Shown here in pieces: positions 28,875-37,798 of a stretch of DNA of 64,000 nucleotides; the stretch's first letter is position 1, and every line of letters begins with the position of its first letter. This DNA comes from Cutibacterium porci. GTDB lineage: Bacteria; Actinomycetota; Actinomycetes; Propionibacteriales; Propionibacteriaceae. The translations under genes were made by a program, and so were the position numbers. The notes beneath the pieces are model-generated. The model had not been told where the DNA came from. It worked only from the letters and a program-made list of their open reading frames with translations, and made no database searches. The stretch spans positions 186,001-250,000 of the forward strand of contig NZ_VUMG01000001.1 of assembly GCF_009696315.1 (NCBI RefSeq), written 5' to 3'.

Positions 28875-29028
28875 CAGTGTTCCTTTATGAGGGCGGGGCC
28901 TACCCGCGATCGAGTGTCCATATGAAGCGGCGGTGCTGCATATGGTTTCGGGAATCCTGGAGATGTCGCCCAGGAGTGGTTCAGATATCCGAGATATGAA
29001 GATGCAGGCGTCAGCGACCACGCCAGCA

Positions 29029-29514
29029 TTAGCAACCCAAAGTCGCCTCCTCGGCAATGTCGCCTGATTCGTATCCAGTAATGAGGTCGACATTCGTTTT
29101 AGAATGAGAGCTCGGGTCGAAGGTGTACCCAATGAATTCGCGCGCTAGACGACGAGCCAATTCGAGTCCGATAACACGCTGTCCTAGGCACAGAACGTGA
29201 GCGTCATTAGACATAATAAGTCGCTCCACAGAGAACGAGTCGTGGGCAGTGCAGGCGCGGATCCCTGGCACCTTATTGGCTGTGATAGCCATGCCCATTC
29301 CGGTGCCGCAGAGGAAAATGCCGCGGTCGGCTTTCCCGTCTTTAATGACGTGAGCTCCCTTGACGCCGATGTGCGGATACAGAGTGTTATCACCCTCCTG
29401 GACGCCGACGTCGATAACCTCGGCAACTCGCGAATCGGCTTCAAGATCAGCCTTAATAGCATCCTTATACTGCACTGCCGCCGGATCTGCTGCCACGACG
29501 ATTCTTAGTCCCAT
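29029..29514 (-). CDS. RpiB/LacAB-family sugar-phosphate isomerase
   Basis: 161-residue aldose-ketose isomerase. The family's active-site cysteine and anion-binding loop appear as IFLCGTGMGMAITANK; the histidine region is ACTAHDSFSVERLIMSND. The family includes ribose-5-phosphate isomerase B and the D-erythrulose-4-phosphate isomerases of erythritol pathways. As first gene of the polyol operon, it fits conversion of a ketose phosphate to an aldose phosphate that feeds transketolase. The 155 bases between it and the membrane-protein gene hold an inverted repeat, CCATATG-N14-CATATGG (28918-28945). Confidence 0.88.
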   Translation of the reverse strand: MGLRIVVAADPAAVQYKDAIKADLEADSRVAEVIDVGVQEGDNTLYPHIGVKGAHVIKDGKADRGIFLCGTGMGMAITANKVPGIRACTAHDSFSVERLIMSNDAHVLCLGQRVIGLELARRLAREFIGYTFDPSSHSKTNVDLITGYESGDIAEEATLGC

Positions 29515-29779
29515 GATTCCTCCATGTTTCGTTGCCGTGTGCTGAGGAGTCCCGCAGGTGCAGATGCGAGACTCAACGCCTCATGATGTTAATACTAACA
29601 CTATACATGTGAAAAACGAGGGTCTTGGGTGTGGATTCCACCGCAGATAGACCTCAAGCGATCAAGAAGCACGAGCACAGCGTGGAGGCATCAGCGACCC
29701 ATGTAATGCCAACGTGGCTTGTCCATTCACGCATCGTCGTCAGCTGATGATGCCCGGCAGATCGGGCATCCACAGGACC

Positions 29780-30616
29780 TCAATCGTCGCTCGAGTCGTC
29801 GCCAACAACCATGAGATGAACCCCAAGATCACACAATCGATCAATGATTCCACGGGGGGTATGAGCGTCGACCACGACATGATCAAACTCCGTCAGATCT
29901 GCAAACTTGAACAGCGCGCGTCGTCCGAATTTTGTGTGATCGAGCAACAGAACTCGTTTCTCTGCGGACTCGAGCATGGCGCGCTTAACCTCGACGACCT
30001 CCTGATAAGGGTGGTAACACCCTGCCTCAAAAATCCCCGACGCCGACAAGAAACACACATCAGCATGCATCGACCGGATCATTCGGACTGCGGCAGGACC
30101 CATCAGTGACTTAGCCCACGCCTGGTACTCCCCGCCCGTGATCACCAGCTTGTCCGAACCTCTTGAGATAACTTCGTCAGCCACTAATAACGAGTTCGTG
30201 ACAATCGTGAATGGCGAGTGGTCTCCCAAGGACCTCAGCAGCCACACTCCTGACGTCGAGTCATCAAGCATAATCGAGCTACCCGGGGCGATCAGTGCCC
30301 CGGCGAGCTCAGCTACCGCCTGTTTATCAGTGGAGCTTTGTTCTAGACGGAAAGTAGCGTCGGCCTCGTGCAAGCCATTGGCAACCGCAACGACTCGACC
30401 GCGGTGGCGTTGCAGCACGCCGCTGGCCTCCAGTGACGCCAGATCTCGGTAGATCGTCATAGCGGAAACGCCTGTGGCCTCAACGAGTTCGTCAACGCTG
30501 ACTGACCCCGCCCGGACAACGGCTTCGGCGATCGCGAGCTGACGCGCTCTCGGGCCATCTTGACCCTTGAAGGGTGTCGTCGTTACACCAGCCATAGCCC
30601 TATCGCCTTCCATCAT
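29780..30616 (-). CDS. DeoR-family transcriptional regulator
   Basis: 278-residue regulator with a DeoR winged helix (VSVDELVEATGVSAMTIYRDLASLEASG) and the sugar-phosphate-sensing domain that includes ITGGEY, GPAAVRMI and LLLDHTKFGRRALF. An ATG at 30595 with GGAAGG about 10 bases upstream is an alternative start that removes seven residues. It lies upstream of rpiB on the same strand, separated by 265 bases, and is the nearest DeoR-type candidate for control of the polyol operon in addition to the internal SorC gene. DeoR proteins usually repress and are released by a phosphorylated sugar. Confidence 0.88.
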   Translation of the reverse strand: MMEGDRAMAGVTTTPFKGQDGPRARQLAIAEAVVRAGSVSVDELVEATGVSAMTIYRDLASLEASGVLQRHRGRVVAVANGLHEADATFRLEQSSTDKQAVAELAGALIAPGSSIMLDDSTSGVWLLRSLGDHSPFTIVTNSLLVADEVISRGSDKLVITGGEYQAWAKSLMGPAAVRMIRSMHADVCFLSASGIFEAGCYHPYQEVVEVKRAMLESAEKRVLLLDHTKFGRRALFKFADLTEFDHVVVDAHTPRGIIDRLCDLGVHLMVVGDDSSDD

Positions 30617-30751
30617 GGTGAGCTCGCAAGAATCCTAGCTGTGCAATGAGCCCCTGCTATGTCGACCCAGTGCCTTTCACACGATTCAAGGCGAGAATCC
30701 CACAAAGAAATCCGTAACGAACCTCCTCAGACGATCGTTGCATCTGTTGCA

Positions 30752-30785
30752 AGCCAACACCGTGTGACAGGTAGCCAACACCGTG
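30752..30785. repeat. Direct repeat AGCCAACACCGTG x2
   Basis: A 13-base sequence occurs exactly twice (30752-30764 and 30773-30785) at a 21-base period, two turns of the helix, about 140 bases before the DeoR-family start. It may be a pair of activator or repressor sites. Otherwise 30617-30867 shows nothing recognisable. Confidence 0.4.
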
Positions 30786-30867
30786 CCGCCGAAGCTATCC
30801 CAAACTCCGCTGTCTACACCCGCTTCCGCCACCCCTTCGATGCGCCCTTCCTATCGAACGAGAACTG

Positions 30868-30940
30868 GTCGAAAAATCCCGCCAGGTAGCAGATCACCTC
30901 CTGAAGTGACGTGTTCCACTTCCAGCGGGTATTTTTCGAC
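30868..30940. terminator. Long-loop inverted repeat after uxuA
   Basis: Arms GTCGAAAAATCCCGC (30868-30882) and GCGGGTATTTTTCGAC (30925-30940) pair with one bulged base around a 42-base loop. The loop contains a second inverted repeat, GAAGTG...CACTTC. A- and T-runs flank the GC part, as in a terminator that works in both directions. It follows the uxuA stop by about 80 bases. Confidence 0.55.
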
Positions 30941-31021
30941 GCCACCAACCCGGGCGATGGACGGGTGCCATGCCAGGCGTACAGCCGAGGGCCGCATCGC
31001 CCCTTCCTGTAATCCAAAGTC

Positions 31022-32095
31022 TCAGTGCGTAGATGCCTTCTCGATGGCCTCCCATAAGCCATTGAGGTAGGTGATACCCAGCGCCCGGTCATACAACGGA
31101 TAGCCTGGGCGACCCACCTCTCCCCAGATCATCCGGCCATGATCCGGGCGGATGTAGACATCTGGACAATGATCATGGATTGCTTTCATGATGGCGTACA
31201 TGTCCAGGGACCCATCACTGGACAGATGCGCGGCTTCCTTGAATTTCTTGTGCCCCAGAAATTTCACATTTCTGACATGAGCAGCGGCGACCCGTCCCAT
31301 ACCACCGTACTTCGTAAATATGGCAGGAACATCATTGTTTGGATTCGATCCAAGCGACCCTGCACATACACACAGGGAGTTCGCCGGTGAGTTAACAAGA
31401 TCGACGACTTTCTGCAGGTCAGAATCACTGTGCACTACGCGAGGAATCCCGAAAATATCCCATGCGGGATCATCGGGATGGACGGCCATGCGAATACCGA
31501 CTTTCTCACATGTAGGGACTATGCCCTCGAGGAAGTAACGGTAGTTATCACGTAACTCATCCGGTGTCATTCCGGTGTATTGGGACATGACGTCGTCGAG
31601 GTCAGCTAGGCGATCAGGTTCCCATCCAGGAAGGGGGAACGCCGACGAGTCAAGCGTGGCCTTAACGATGTCTTGCGGTGTGAGGTTCTTTAGGTCTTCG
31701 TGGTCGTAGTAAAGACAGGTAGAACCATCCTCATTACGATGAAAAAGCTCCGTTCTCAGCCAATCAAAGACCGGCATGAAATTGTATACGACCACCTTAA
31801 TTCCATGAGCAGCAAGGTTCTCTAACGTCTTACAATAGTTAGCGATATAAGTGTCACGGGACGGCTTACCGAGCTTAATGTCTTCGTGGACGTTCACGGA
31901 CTCAATGACTTCGCATTCCAGGCCAGCATCATTAACTTTCCGGACATACGATGAAATATCGTCTTCTGGCCAGACATCGCCAACTGGGATCCAGTCCATT
32001 GCACCCATGATCCCGCTGGTTCCCGGAATTTGGCGTATGTTCTCTAATGTGATGGGGTCAGTCTCCGGTCCGTACCACCGAAACGTCATCTTCAT
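31022..32095 (-). CDS. uxuA: Mannonate dehydratase
   Basis: Cytoplasmic enzyme that dehydrates D-mannonate to 2-keto-3-deoxy-D-gluconate, 357 residues. It matches UxuA throughout: [21 protein letters not shown] (in part [11 protein letters not shown]) at the N-terminus, the [19 protein letters not shown] block and the C-terminal [13 protein letters not shown] with metal-site His. Its ATG overlaps the uxuB stop by 4 bases, so the two are co-translated. It is the third enzyme of hexuronate breakdown after UxaC and UxuB. Confidence 0.96.
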   Translation of the reverse strand: MKMTFRWYGPETDPITLENIRQIPGTSGIMGAMDWIPVGDVWPEDDISSYVRKVNDAGLECEVIESVNVHEDIKLGKPSRDTYIANYCKTLENLAAHGIKVVVYNFMPVFDWLRTELFHRNEDGSTCLYYDHEDLKNLTPQDIVKATLDSSAFPLPGWEPDRLADLDDVMSQYTGMTPDELRDNYRYFLEGIVPTCEKVGIRMAVHPDDPAWDIFGIPRVVHSDSDLQKVVDLVNSPANSLCVCAGSLGSNPNNDVPAIFTKYGGMGRVAAAHVRNVKFLGHKKFKEAAHLSSDGSLDMYAIMKAIHDHCPDVYIRPDHGRMIWGEVGRPGYPLYDRALGITYLNGLWEAIEKASTH

Positions 32096-33687
32096 GATTG
32101 GTTAAACTCCTTGTCCAGAACCGACCTCACAGCACCAGGAGCGGCCGTCAGTCGAGTAAAGTATTCCCCCACAATGTCAGCTAGGGGTGTCAGTGTTAGA
32201 TCAACGCCAAAGATATCGGCACGACTGAGAATAGGGAAAATGATCTTTGGGTCGTTGTTACCCAGATGGACACCATCCATAATAGACCTCAAGTCTTTGA
32301 GCAGTGGGTCAGGGGAAAGATCAATCGGTTTACCATCATCAGCAATACCCATGAGATACCGACACCAAGCAGCAAAGACAAACGGGATAGCCCTTAAAGA
32401 TTTAATATCGAGAGTGCTATCGTTTAGGTACGATTTAACCGTCTCGCCGAAACGAATCGGAATCTTCTGTGAGGTGTCGGTAGCAATGCGACTCGGCGTA
32501 TCTCCAAGGAACGGGTTAGGGAAACGTTCCTCTTCTACCTCACGCAGGAATTCTTGCGGATCAACAATCCCTGGGTTACTGACGACTGGGAGTCCCTCTT
32601 TCCACCCCAGATAATGCACTAATCCTGCTAAGCTAGGATCTTTCATAGCGTCGTCGATAGTAGGCTTTCGCAGTAATACTCCGGTGATAGCCAAAGCAGT
32701 GTGCAAAGGATTGAGGCACGTCGTCACCTTCATCCGCTCGAATCGATCGCAAACATCACGATTTGTAAAGTGAACTCCAGCCTTCTCTAGCTTCGGACGT
32801 CCATTTGGGAAACAATCTTCAATGACGAGATATTCGGCAGGCTCGGTGTTGACGAATCCCGCCACTCCGGCATGAGCGTCGATGGCCATATCCTCGAATC
32901 CCATCGATGCTAACCGCTCTGCGACGCTCTGTGACGGAACCGGGGTGATCTTGTCGATGACCGAAATCGGAAAGGCGACCTTCTCGGACAGCCATGTGAC
33001 CGCCTCAGGCTCGATAATTCCTCTCTTCTGCCACTCTGCGGCGATTGTCAGCACTGAAGTGCGTAACTTGTCGCCGTTGTGGGAAAAATTGTCACATGAG
33101 ACGACAGCCACCGGAGTCGCACCAGCGTAGAAGCGTCGTACAAGCAAGCCAGCGACCAAGGCCATTGTCGTCGACATGGGGTCAGTCATCGGATCGCGAC
33201 CAAGATCCTCGGTAACGGCATCTTGGAAAGAGCCGTCGTATCTGTTGAGCTGGTATCCCTTCTCAGTGATCGTCAGGGTGATCATCTGCAGGGCGTCTGC
33301 ACACGCGATCTCGCAGATGCGGTCAAAATCGTCAGCACGCCGGTATGCTAACCCCTCGCTGACCGACGCGATGACCCCAAAATCGGTGTGACCATCGGTA
33401 TATGACGTTACTCCAAGGGTCAGCAGATCATGCTCGCCGAGACCGCAATCGAGGCGCTGTGGATTCCGCGGTGCCACCGCGGCGATACCGCACTGCTCAG
33501 TGCCGGATTCCATGATGTCCTGAGCGAGCCGGGCAATATGGACACGAAAGAGATTTCCCGGGCCAATGTGCATCCAATGCGGATGATCATGGGCCTGACG
33601 ACGCATTTTTTCAACGTCGAAGACGGGAACCCTGATACCAGCATTCGCCAGTGTGGAGCGGTGTAGAGAGTCGAGATTCAGTTTCAT
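32092..33687 (-). CDS. uxuB: Fructuronate reductase (mannitol dehydrogenase family)
   Basis: Long-chain polyol dehydrogenase, 531 residues. The N-terminal nucleotide-binding part includes [16 protein letters not shown], and the catalytic lysine region is VDKITPVPS, followed by the C-terminal LHTALAI and [11 protein letters not shown] motifs of the mannitol/mannonate dehydrogenase family. Between uxaC and uxuA the expected job is NADH-dependent reduction of D-fructuronate to D-mannonate. Length is slightly above the usual 490. The start at 33687 is 15 bases after the uxaC stop. Confidence 0.93.
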   Translation of the reverse strand: MKLNLDSLHRSTLANAGIRVPVFDVEKMRRQAHDHPHWMHIGPGNLFRVHIARLAQDIMESGTEQCGIAAVAPRNPQRLDCGLGEHDLLTLGVTSYTDGHTDFGVIASVSEGLAYRRADDFDRICEIACADALQMITLTITEKGYQLNRYDGSFQDAVTEDLGRDPMTDPMSTTMALVAGLLVRRFYAGATPVAVVSCDNFSHNGDKLRTSVLTIAAEWQKRGIIEPEAVTWLSEKVAFPISVIDKITPVPSQSVAERLASMGFEDMAIDAHAGVAGFVNTEPAEYLVIEDCFPNGRPKLEKAGVHFTNRDVCDRFERMKVTTCLNPLHTALAITGVLLRKPTIDDAMKDPSLAGLVHYLGWKEGLPVVSNPGIVDPQEFLREVEEERFPNPFLGDTPSRIATDTSQKIPIRFGETVKSYLNDSTLDIKSLRAIPFVFAAWCRYLMGIADDGKPIDLSPDPLLKDLRSIMDGVHLGNNDPKIIFPILSRADIFGVDLTLTPLADIVGEYFTRLTAAPGAVRSVLDKEFNQS

Positions 33688-33702
33688 GGCATCTCCTGCG
33701 AA

Positions 33703-35112
33703 TCAGAGCCCAAAGACGCGAGTGGGCTGCTCCACAACGAGCCGGTGGGCTATCTCAACAGCTTCGTCAAGGTCGATCCTGCCCAAAACCACCAGCTCGG
33801 CGAGGTGAGCGGCATCCAGGCGCCGGCTCATATCGTGGCGTGCCGGAATTGAGCAGAAAGCACGGGTGTCGTCGATCATGCCGCTCACCCGGCTGAATCC
33901 GGCCATTTCAGTAACGGCATGCTTGAATCTCATCACCGAATTGGGAGCGTCAATGAACCACCAGGGCACACCGATATAGAGGCTGCGATACCACCCTGCC
34001 AAGGGTGCGATTTCTCGCGAATAGAGGGTCTCGTCGATTGTAAAAATGACCAGCTTGAGGTCAGTATTGCCAAATCTGTCGAGCAACGGGTGCAAGGAGT
34101 CGACGGCCTCCAGGGCCACCGGGACATCGGAGCCAATATCGGCTCCAAAACGACGAAAAGCGGTGGTGTCATGGTTGCGGTGAACCGCAGGATGGACCGT
34201 CATCGTCAAGCCATCTTCGCTGGCCATCCTCGCCTGATCGGTAAAGAGATGCCGACGCAGGAGGGTCATCTCCTCGACAGTGGCCCGGCCCGCGACTGAG
34301 TCGGCAAAAATCTTCGCAGCCCGATCATGGTCAAGGATGACCGTGCCCAGATCACGGTGGCTGTGGTCGCTGGAAGATGCACCATGATCCTTGAAGTAGG
34401 CACGGCGACTTTCCATAGCAGCGGTGAACCCGTCGAGCGTCGTCGCGTCGCAACCGCTCACCTCAGACAGCTTGGCGAGTAGGTCGGTCCAGCCCTCAGC
34501 TGCCGGCTCCAGGTACTTATCAGGGCGGAAGGTCGGTGCAACACGACGGTTAAAGGTCTTGTCAGCAGCTAATCGCGCGTGGTCGTCAAGATCATCGCAG
34601 GGGTCATCGGTAGTCGCGATGAAGGCGATGTTGAAGGCGTCCATGAGGGCACGGGGGCGAAAGTCCGGCTGAGCGATCCGCTCAGAAATGGAATCGTAGA
34701 TCCGATCAGCGGTCTCACCACTGGGACGCTCGGTGACGCCAAAAATGCCGACAAGTTGATCAACGAGCCAGTACCGCATGGCCGTCCCGGCAAAATCACG
34801 CCAGTGCTCACACAAGATCCGAAAAGCCCTACGGCTGTCCTCCTCGTTCATCGTTCGTCCGACACCCAAGTCTTCAAGATCGACACCGTTGGCGTGCAGC
34901 AAACGATTCACATAGTGGTCGGGGGTAATAAGGAGGCTCGTTGGGTCAGTGAATGCTATATCGTCGGCAATCCATGACACCGGAACGTGGCCATGGGGAG
35001 AAATAATAGGCAGACCCTTCGTGGACCGGTATATTTCGCGCGCAGCGGCCAACGCGGAAGGTTCGCGAGGCAGCAGACGATCGTCGGAGAGAGTGAGAGT
35101 CGGCGTTGACAT
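33703..35112 (-). CDS. uxaC: Glucuronate isomerase
   Basis: First intracellular enzyme of uronate catabolism, converting D-glucuronate to D-fructuronate (or galacturonate to tagaturonate), 469 residues. The UxaC signatures are IISPHGHVPVSW near the N-terminus (metal-binding His pair), DDPCDDLDDH and the C-terminal DDTRAFCSIPARHDMSRR. It is part of the co-directional uxaC-uxuB-uxuA group and supplies the substrate for UxuB. Its upstream neighbour 64 bases away is the LacI-family gene, which could be transcribed together with it. Confidence 0.95.
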   Translation of the reverse strand: MSTPTLTLSDDRLLPREPSALAAAREIYRSTKGLPIISPHGHVPVSWIADDIAFTDPTSLLITPDHYVNRLLHANGVDLEDLGVGRTMNEEDSRRAFRILCEHWRDFAGTAMRYWLVDQLVGIFGVTERPSGETADRIYDSISERIAQPDFRPRALMDAFNIAFIATTDDPCDDLDDHARLAADKTFNRRVAPTFRPDKYLEPAAEGWTDLLAKLSEVSGCDATTLDGFTAAMESRRAYFKDHGASSSDHSHRDLGTVILDHDRAAKIFADSVAGRATVEEMTLLRRHLFTDQARMASEDGLTMTVHPAVHRNHDTTAFRRFGADIGSDVPVALEAVDSLHPLLDRFGNTDLKLVIFTIDETLYSREIAPLAGWYRSLYIGVPWWFIDAPNSVMRFKHAVTEMAGFSRVSGMIDDTRAFCSIPARHDMSRRLDAAHLAELVVLGRIDLDEAVEIAHRLVVEQPTRVFGL

Positions 35113-35175
35113 GGCACTGACTGTGCCCCATCACGAGGCGTCCCGAAACGAGTTGCCGTCACTTGCCCCGCCTAT

Positions 35176-36183
35176 CTATCCAGATTCACGTGCCATGAAG
35201 GACACCCCGACGACGTCCTCACTGGGTAACTGTCGTTCGTGGCGACTCGGCTTTTCAACCATGTCGAGGAGCCGATTGACGGCAACCATGCCCATCTGGA
35301 ACTGGTTTACTCGGATCGTCGACAACGCCGGAGAAATCAGCGCCGAGAACGGGATATCGTCAAACCCAATGACGGCTACGTCGTCGGGAACTCTCACCCC
35401 GCAGGCCATGGCACGACGCATGAATCCGATGGCAATAAGGTCGTTGTAGGCAATCACGGCCGACGTCGGGTGGACCCTCCACATATCGAAAGCCTCGATA
35501 CCGCCTCTGATAGTCGGCGTCGGGCACGCGACCTGATGCACGGTGACCTTACCGTTATGCCGGGCCCCGTCGAGCAGGCTGCGCCACCTCACCCCGGACT
35601 GCCACGATGCCGTCGGCCCGGCGAGATAAGTCACTGTGGATCGGTCGACCGCGACCAGATGGGTGAGAGCGTCGCCGAGACCTTCATCAGCTGCTGGCGT
35701 CACCGAAGACACTCCGGGCACTTTGCGATTGACAGTAATGACCGGTTTGATCCCAGCCAGGTGTCGCAAACTGGCGTCAGACATCCGTGAGCCGGCAAAA
35801 ATAAAACCGTCAACGGTGGCTAAGGATCGTTTCGTTGTCTCGGACTCAATCTCAGAGGATTCGTTGGAATCAATGAGGACAACCATGTATCCACGTTTCC
35901 GAGCGCCAGCAAAGATCCCCTTGACGATGGCTCCAAACACCGGGTTCATGGCGTCGGCAACACATGCGGCGACGAGGTGATAGGTCCGGCTCGTCGACAT
36001 CCTTGGTACCTCGTCGCGGCGATAGCCAAGCTCGCGAGCGACCTGAAAGATCCGCTCCGAGGTCTTGACACTCACGCGTCCAGGGCGAGAAAAAGCTCGA
36101 GAGACAGTGGACGGCGCCACACCGGCAGCCTGAGCGACGTCGCTAATCGTGACCGGTGCGGTGGATCCCTCGCCTACACCCAT
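35176..36183 (-). CDS. LacI-family regulator of glucuronide genes
   Basis: 335-residue LacI-type repressor. The headpiece reads VTISDVAQAAGVAPSTVSRAF, followed by the hinge and an effector domain with TYLAGPTASWQSGVRW, AVIAYNDLIAIGFMRRA and VAVIGFDDIPFSALISP. It lies between the uxa/uxu genes and the divergent transporter-glycosidase operon, so it probably controls both. The likely inducer is a hexuronate or an intermediate such as fructuronate. The intergenic inverted repeat at 36311-36333 is its best candidate operator. Confidence 0.9.
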   Translation of the reverse strand: MGVGEGSTAPVTISDVAQAAGVAPSTVSRAFSRPGRVSVKTSERIFQVARELGYRRDEVPRMSTSRTYHLVAACVADAMNPVFGAIVKGIFAGARKRGYMVVLIDSNESSEIESETTKRSLATVDGFIFAGSRMSDASLRHLAGIKPVITVNRKVPGVSSVTPAADEGLGDALTHLVAVDRSTVTYLAGPTASWQSGVRWRSLLDGARHNGKVTVHQVACPTPTIRGGIEAFDMWRVHPTSAVIAYNDLIAIGFMRRAMACGVRVPDDVAVIGFDDIPFSALISPALSTIRVNQFQMGMVAVNRLLDMVEKPSRHERQLPSEDVVGVSFMARESG

Positions 36184-36310
36184 GCTCTAACTCTACTGCC
36201 GACAAGCTTTCGTGGTGAATGAGTAACAGGGTGCAAACCGTGGCAAAGCATCGCGACACGTGTGGCCTCGGTGCGAATCTTTACACAAGGCGATGCTGCC
36301 TGTCCACAAT

Positions 36311-36333
36311 GCTGTGACGATGATCATCACAGC
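36311..36333. promoter_or_regulatory. Inverted repeat upstream of glucuronide transporter
   Basis: Inverted repeat GCTGTGA-N9-TCACAGC ending 24 bases before the transporter start; its centre contains a TGATCA palindrome. The position would block transcription of the transporter-GH31-uidA operon when occupied. The binding factor is unproven. Confidence 0.5.
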
Positions 36334-36357
36334 CCCGAATAGCATAGAGGGTTGTCA

Positions 36358-37764
36358 ATGTCGACCATCACAATGAAAGGCCAAAAGGCTGAGGCCGTGA
36401 ATACTCGCGATTTCGATATTCGCGATATGATTGGCTACGCGCTCGGCGATGTGGGCAACAATTTCACCTTCAATCTGGTGAATTCGTTCCTAATGATTTT
36501 CTATACCAATGTGTTCGGCCTTGCTGCAGCACTGGTGGGCGCATTGTTCATGTCAGCTCGTCTCGTTGATGCATTCGTCGACATCATGGTCGGTCGCCTT
36601 ATCGACAACTCGAAGATGACCAAGCGCGGACGGTTCACCCCGTGGGTCATGCGAATGAAGTTCCCGCTCGCCGCGTCTGCCATTCTGCTCTTCCTGCCTG
36701 CTGCCGGGCATTTCCCCATGACAACGCGCGTCATCTATGCCTTCGTCACGTACCTGGCATGGGGTATTTTCTACTCCTTCGTCAACATCCCTTATGGGTC
36801 CATGGCTTCGGCTATCTCCGGCAAACCGCGTAACAAGACTTCGCTGTCCACCGCTCGCAGTATCGGCTCAGCCTCGGGCTCCGCCATCGTCAGCTACGTG
36901 GTACCGCTCATTATGTACGGCAGCAACTCCCACCAGATCAATCCGCAGCGGTTCTTCATGGGGGCGGCGATCTTCGCAGTCCTTGGTCTAGTGTGTTACA
37001 CCGGTCTAACCATGCTGACCGTCGAACGCATTCGCATCGACAAATCTGAACGCGTCCCATTGGGCAAGATGTTCTCCGAAATGGCCCACAACAGGGCCCT
37101 CGTCATGCTGGTCATCATTGACATCGTTGTCGTCATCAATCAGAACCTCTCTGGGGTAACACTCACCTACCTCTTCAACGATTACTTCCAAAACAAGACG
37201 GCCATGTCAATTGCCCTTGTTTTCAACTTCACTACCGTCATTCTTGTAGCCCCCTTTGCTCAGACACTAGTACGGAAATTTGGACGGAAAGAATCGGCCA
37301 CAGTAGCATTGTTTTTCGGCGCCGCCATGTACGGGGCCATGCTCATCATCCACACCCACAGTCCTTGGGTCTTCCTCGTCGGCCTATTCTTCGGCTCCCT
37401 AGGAGCTGGGGTGTTTAACCTTATGGTGTGGGCCTTCATTACTGACGTCATCGACGCCCAAGAGATCATGTCTGGGGAGCGCGAAGACGGCGTCATCTAC
37501 GGCGTGAACTCATTCGCACGCAAGCTCGCCCAAGCTATCGCCGGCGGTATCGGTGGAGTCATGCTGACGATGATCGGCTACCAGTCTTCTTCCCAGGGCG
37601 GTGCCGTCCAATCGGTATCCGTCGTCAACCACCTGTACACCCTCGCCACTGCGATCCCGACAATCTGCTGCCTCGGTGCCGCCCTGCTGATGCTGGCCTA
37701 CCCGCTCACCCGCGACAAGGTAGTCGCCAACGCCAATGAGCTCGCCCGCCGCCACGAAGCCTAA
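36358..37764 (+). CDS. Glucuronide:cation symporter (GPH family, UidB-like)
   Basis: Twelve-span glycoside-pentoside-hexuronide transporter, 468 residues from the ATG at 36358 (AGAGGG upstream; a TTG six bases earlier is less likely). It has the GPH N-terminal block MIGYALGDVGNNFTFNLVN, the loop motif VGRLIDNSKMTKRGRFTPW and the NIPYGSMASAIS segment. It begins an operon with GH31 and beta-glucuronidase genes and is divergent from the LacI gene and the uxa/uxu genes. The obvious role is import of beta-glucuronides by proton or sodium symport. Confidence 0.92.
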   Translation: MSTITMKGQKAEAVNTRDFDIRDMIGYALGDVGNNFTFNLVNSFLMIFYTNVFGLAAALVGALFMSARLVDAFVDIMVGRLIDNSKMTKRGRFTPWVMRMKFPLAASAILLFLPAAGHFPMTTRVIYAFVTYLAWGIFYSFVNIPYGSMASAISGKPRNKTSLSTARSIGSASGSAIVSYVVPLIMYGSNSHQINPQRFFMGAAIFAVLGLVCYTGLTMLTVERIRIDKSERVPLGKMFSEMAHNRALVMLVIIDIVVVINQNLSGVTLTYLFNDYFQNKTAMSIALVFNFTTVILVAPFAQTLVRKFGRKESATVALFFGAAMYGAMLIIHTHSPWVFLVGLFFGSLGAGVFNLMVWAFITDVIDAQEIMSGEREDGVIYGVNSFARKLAQAIAGGIGGVMLTMIGYQSSSQGGAVQSVSVVNHLYTLATAIPTICCLGAALLMLAYPLTRDKVVANANELARRHEA

Positions 37765-37798
37765 GTTGACCACACCCTGCCAGTTACGGAAGCACATC

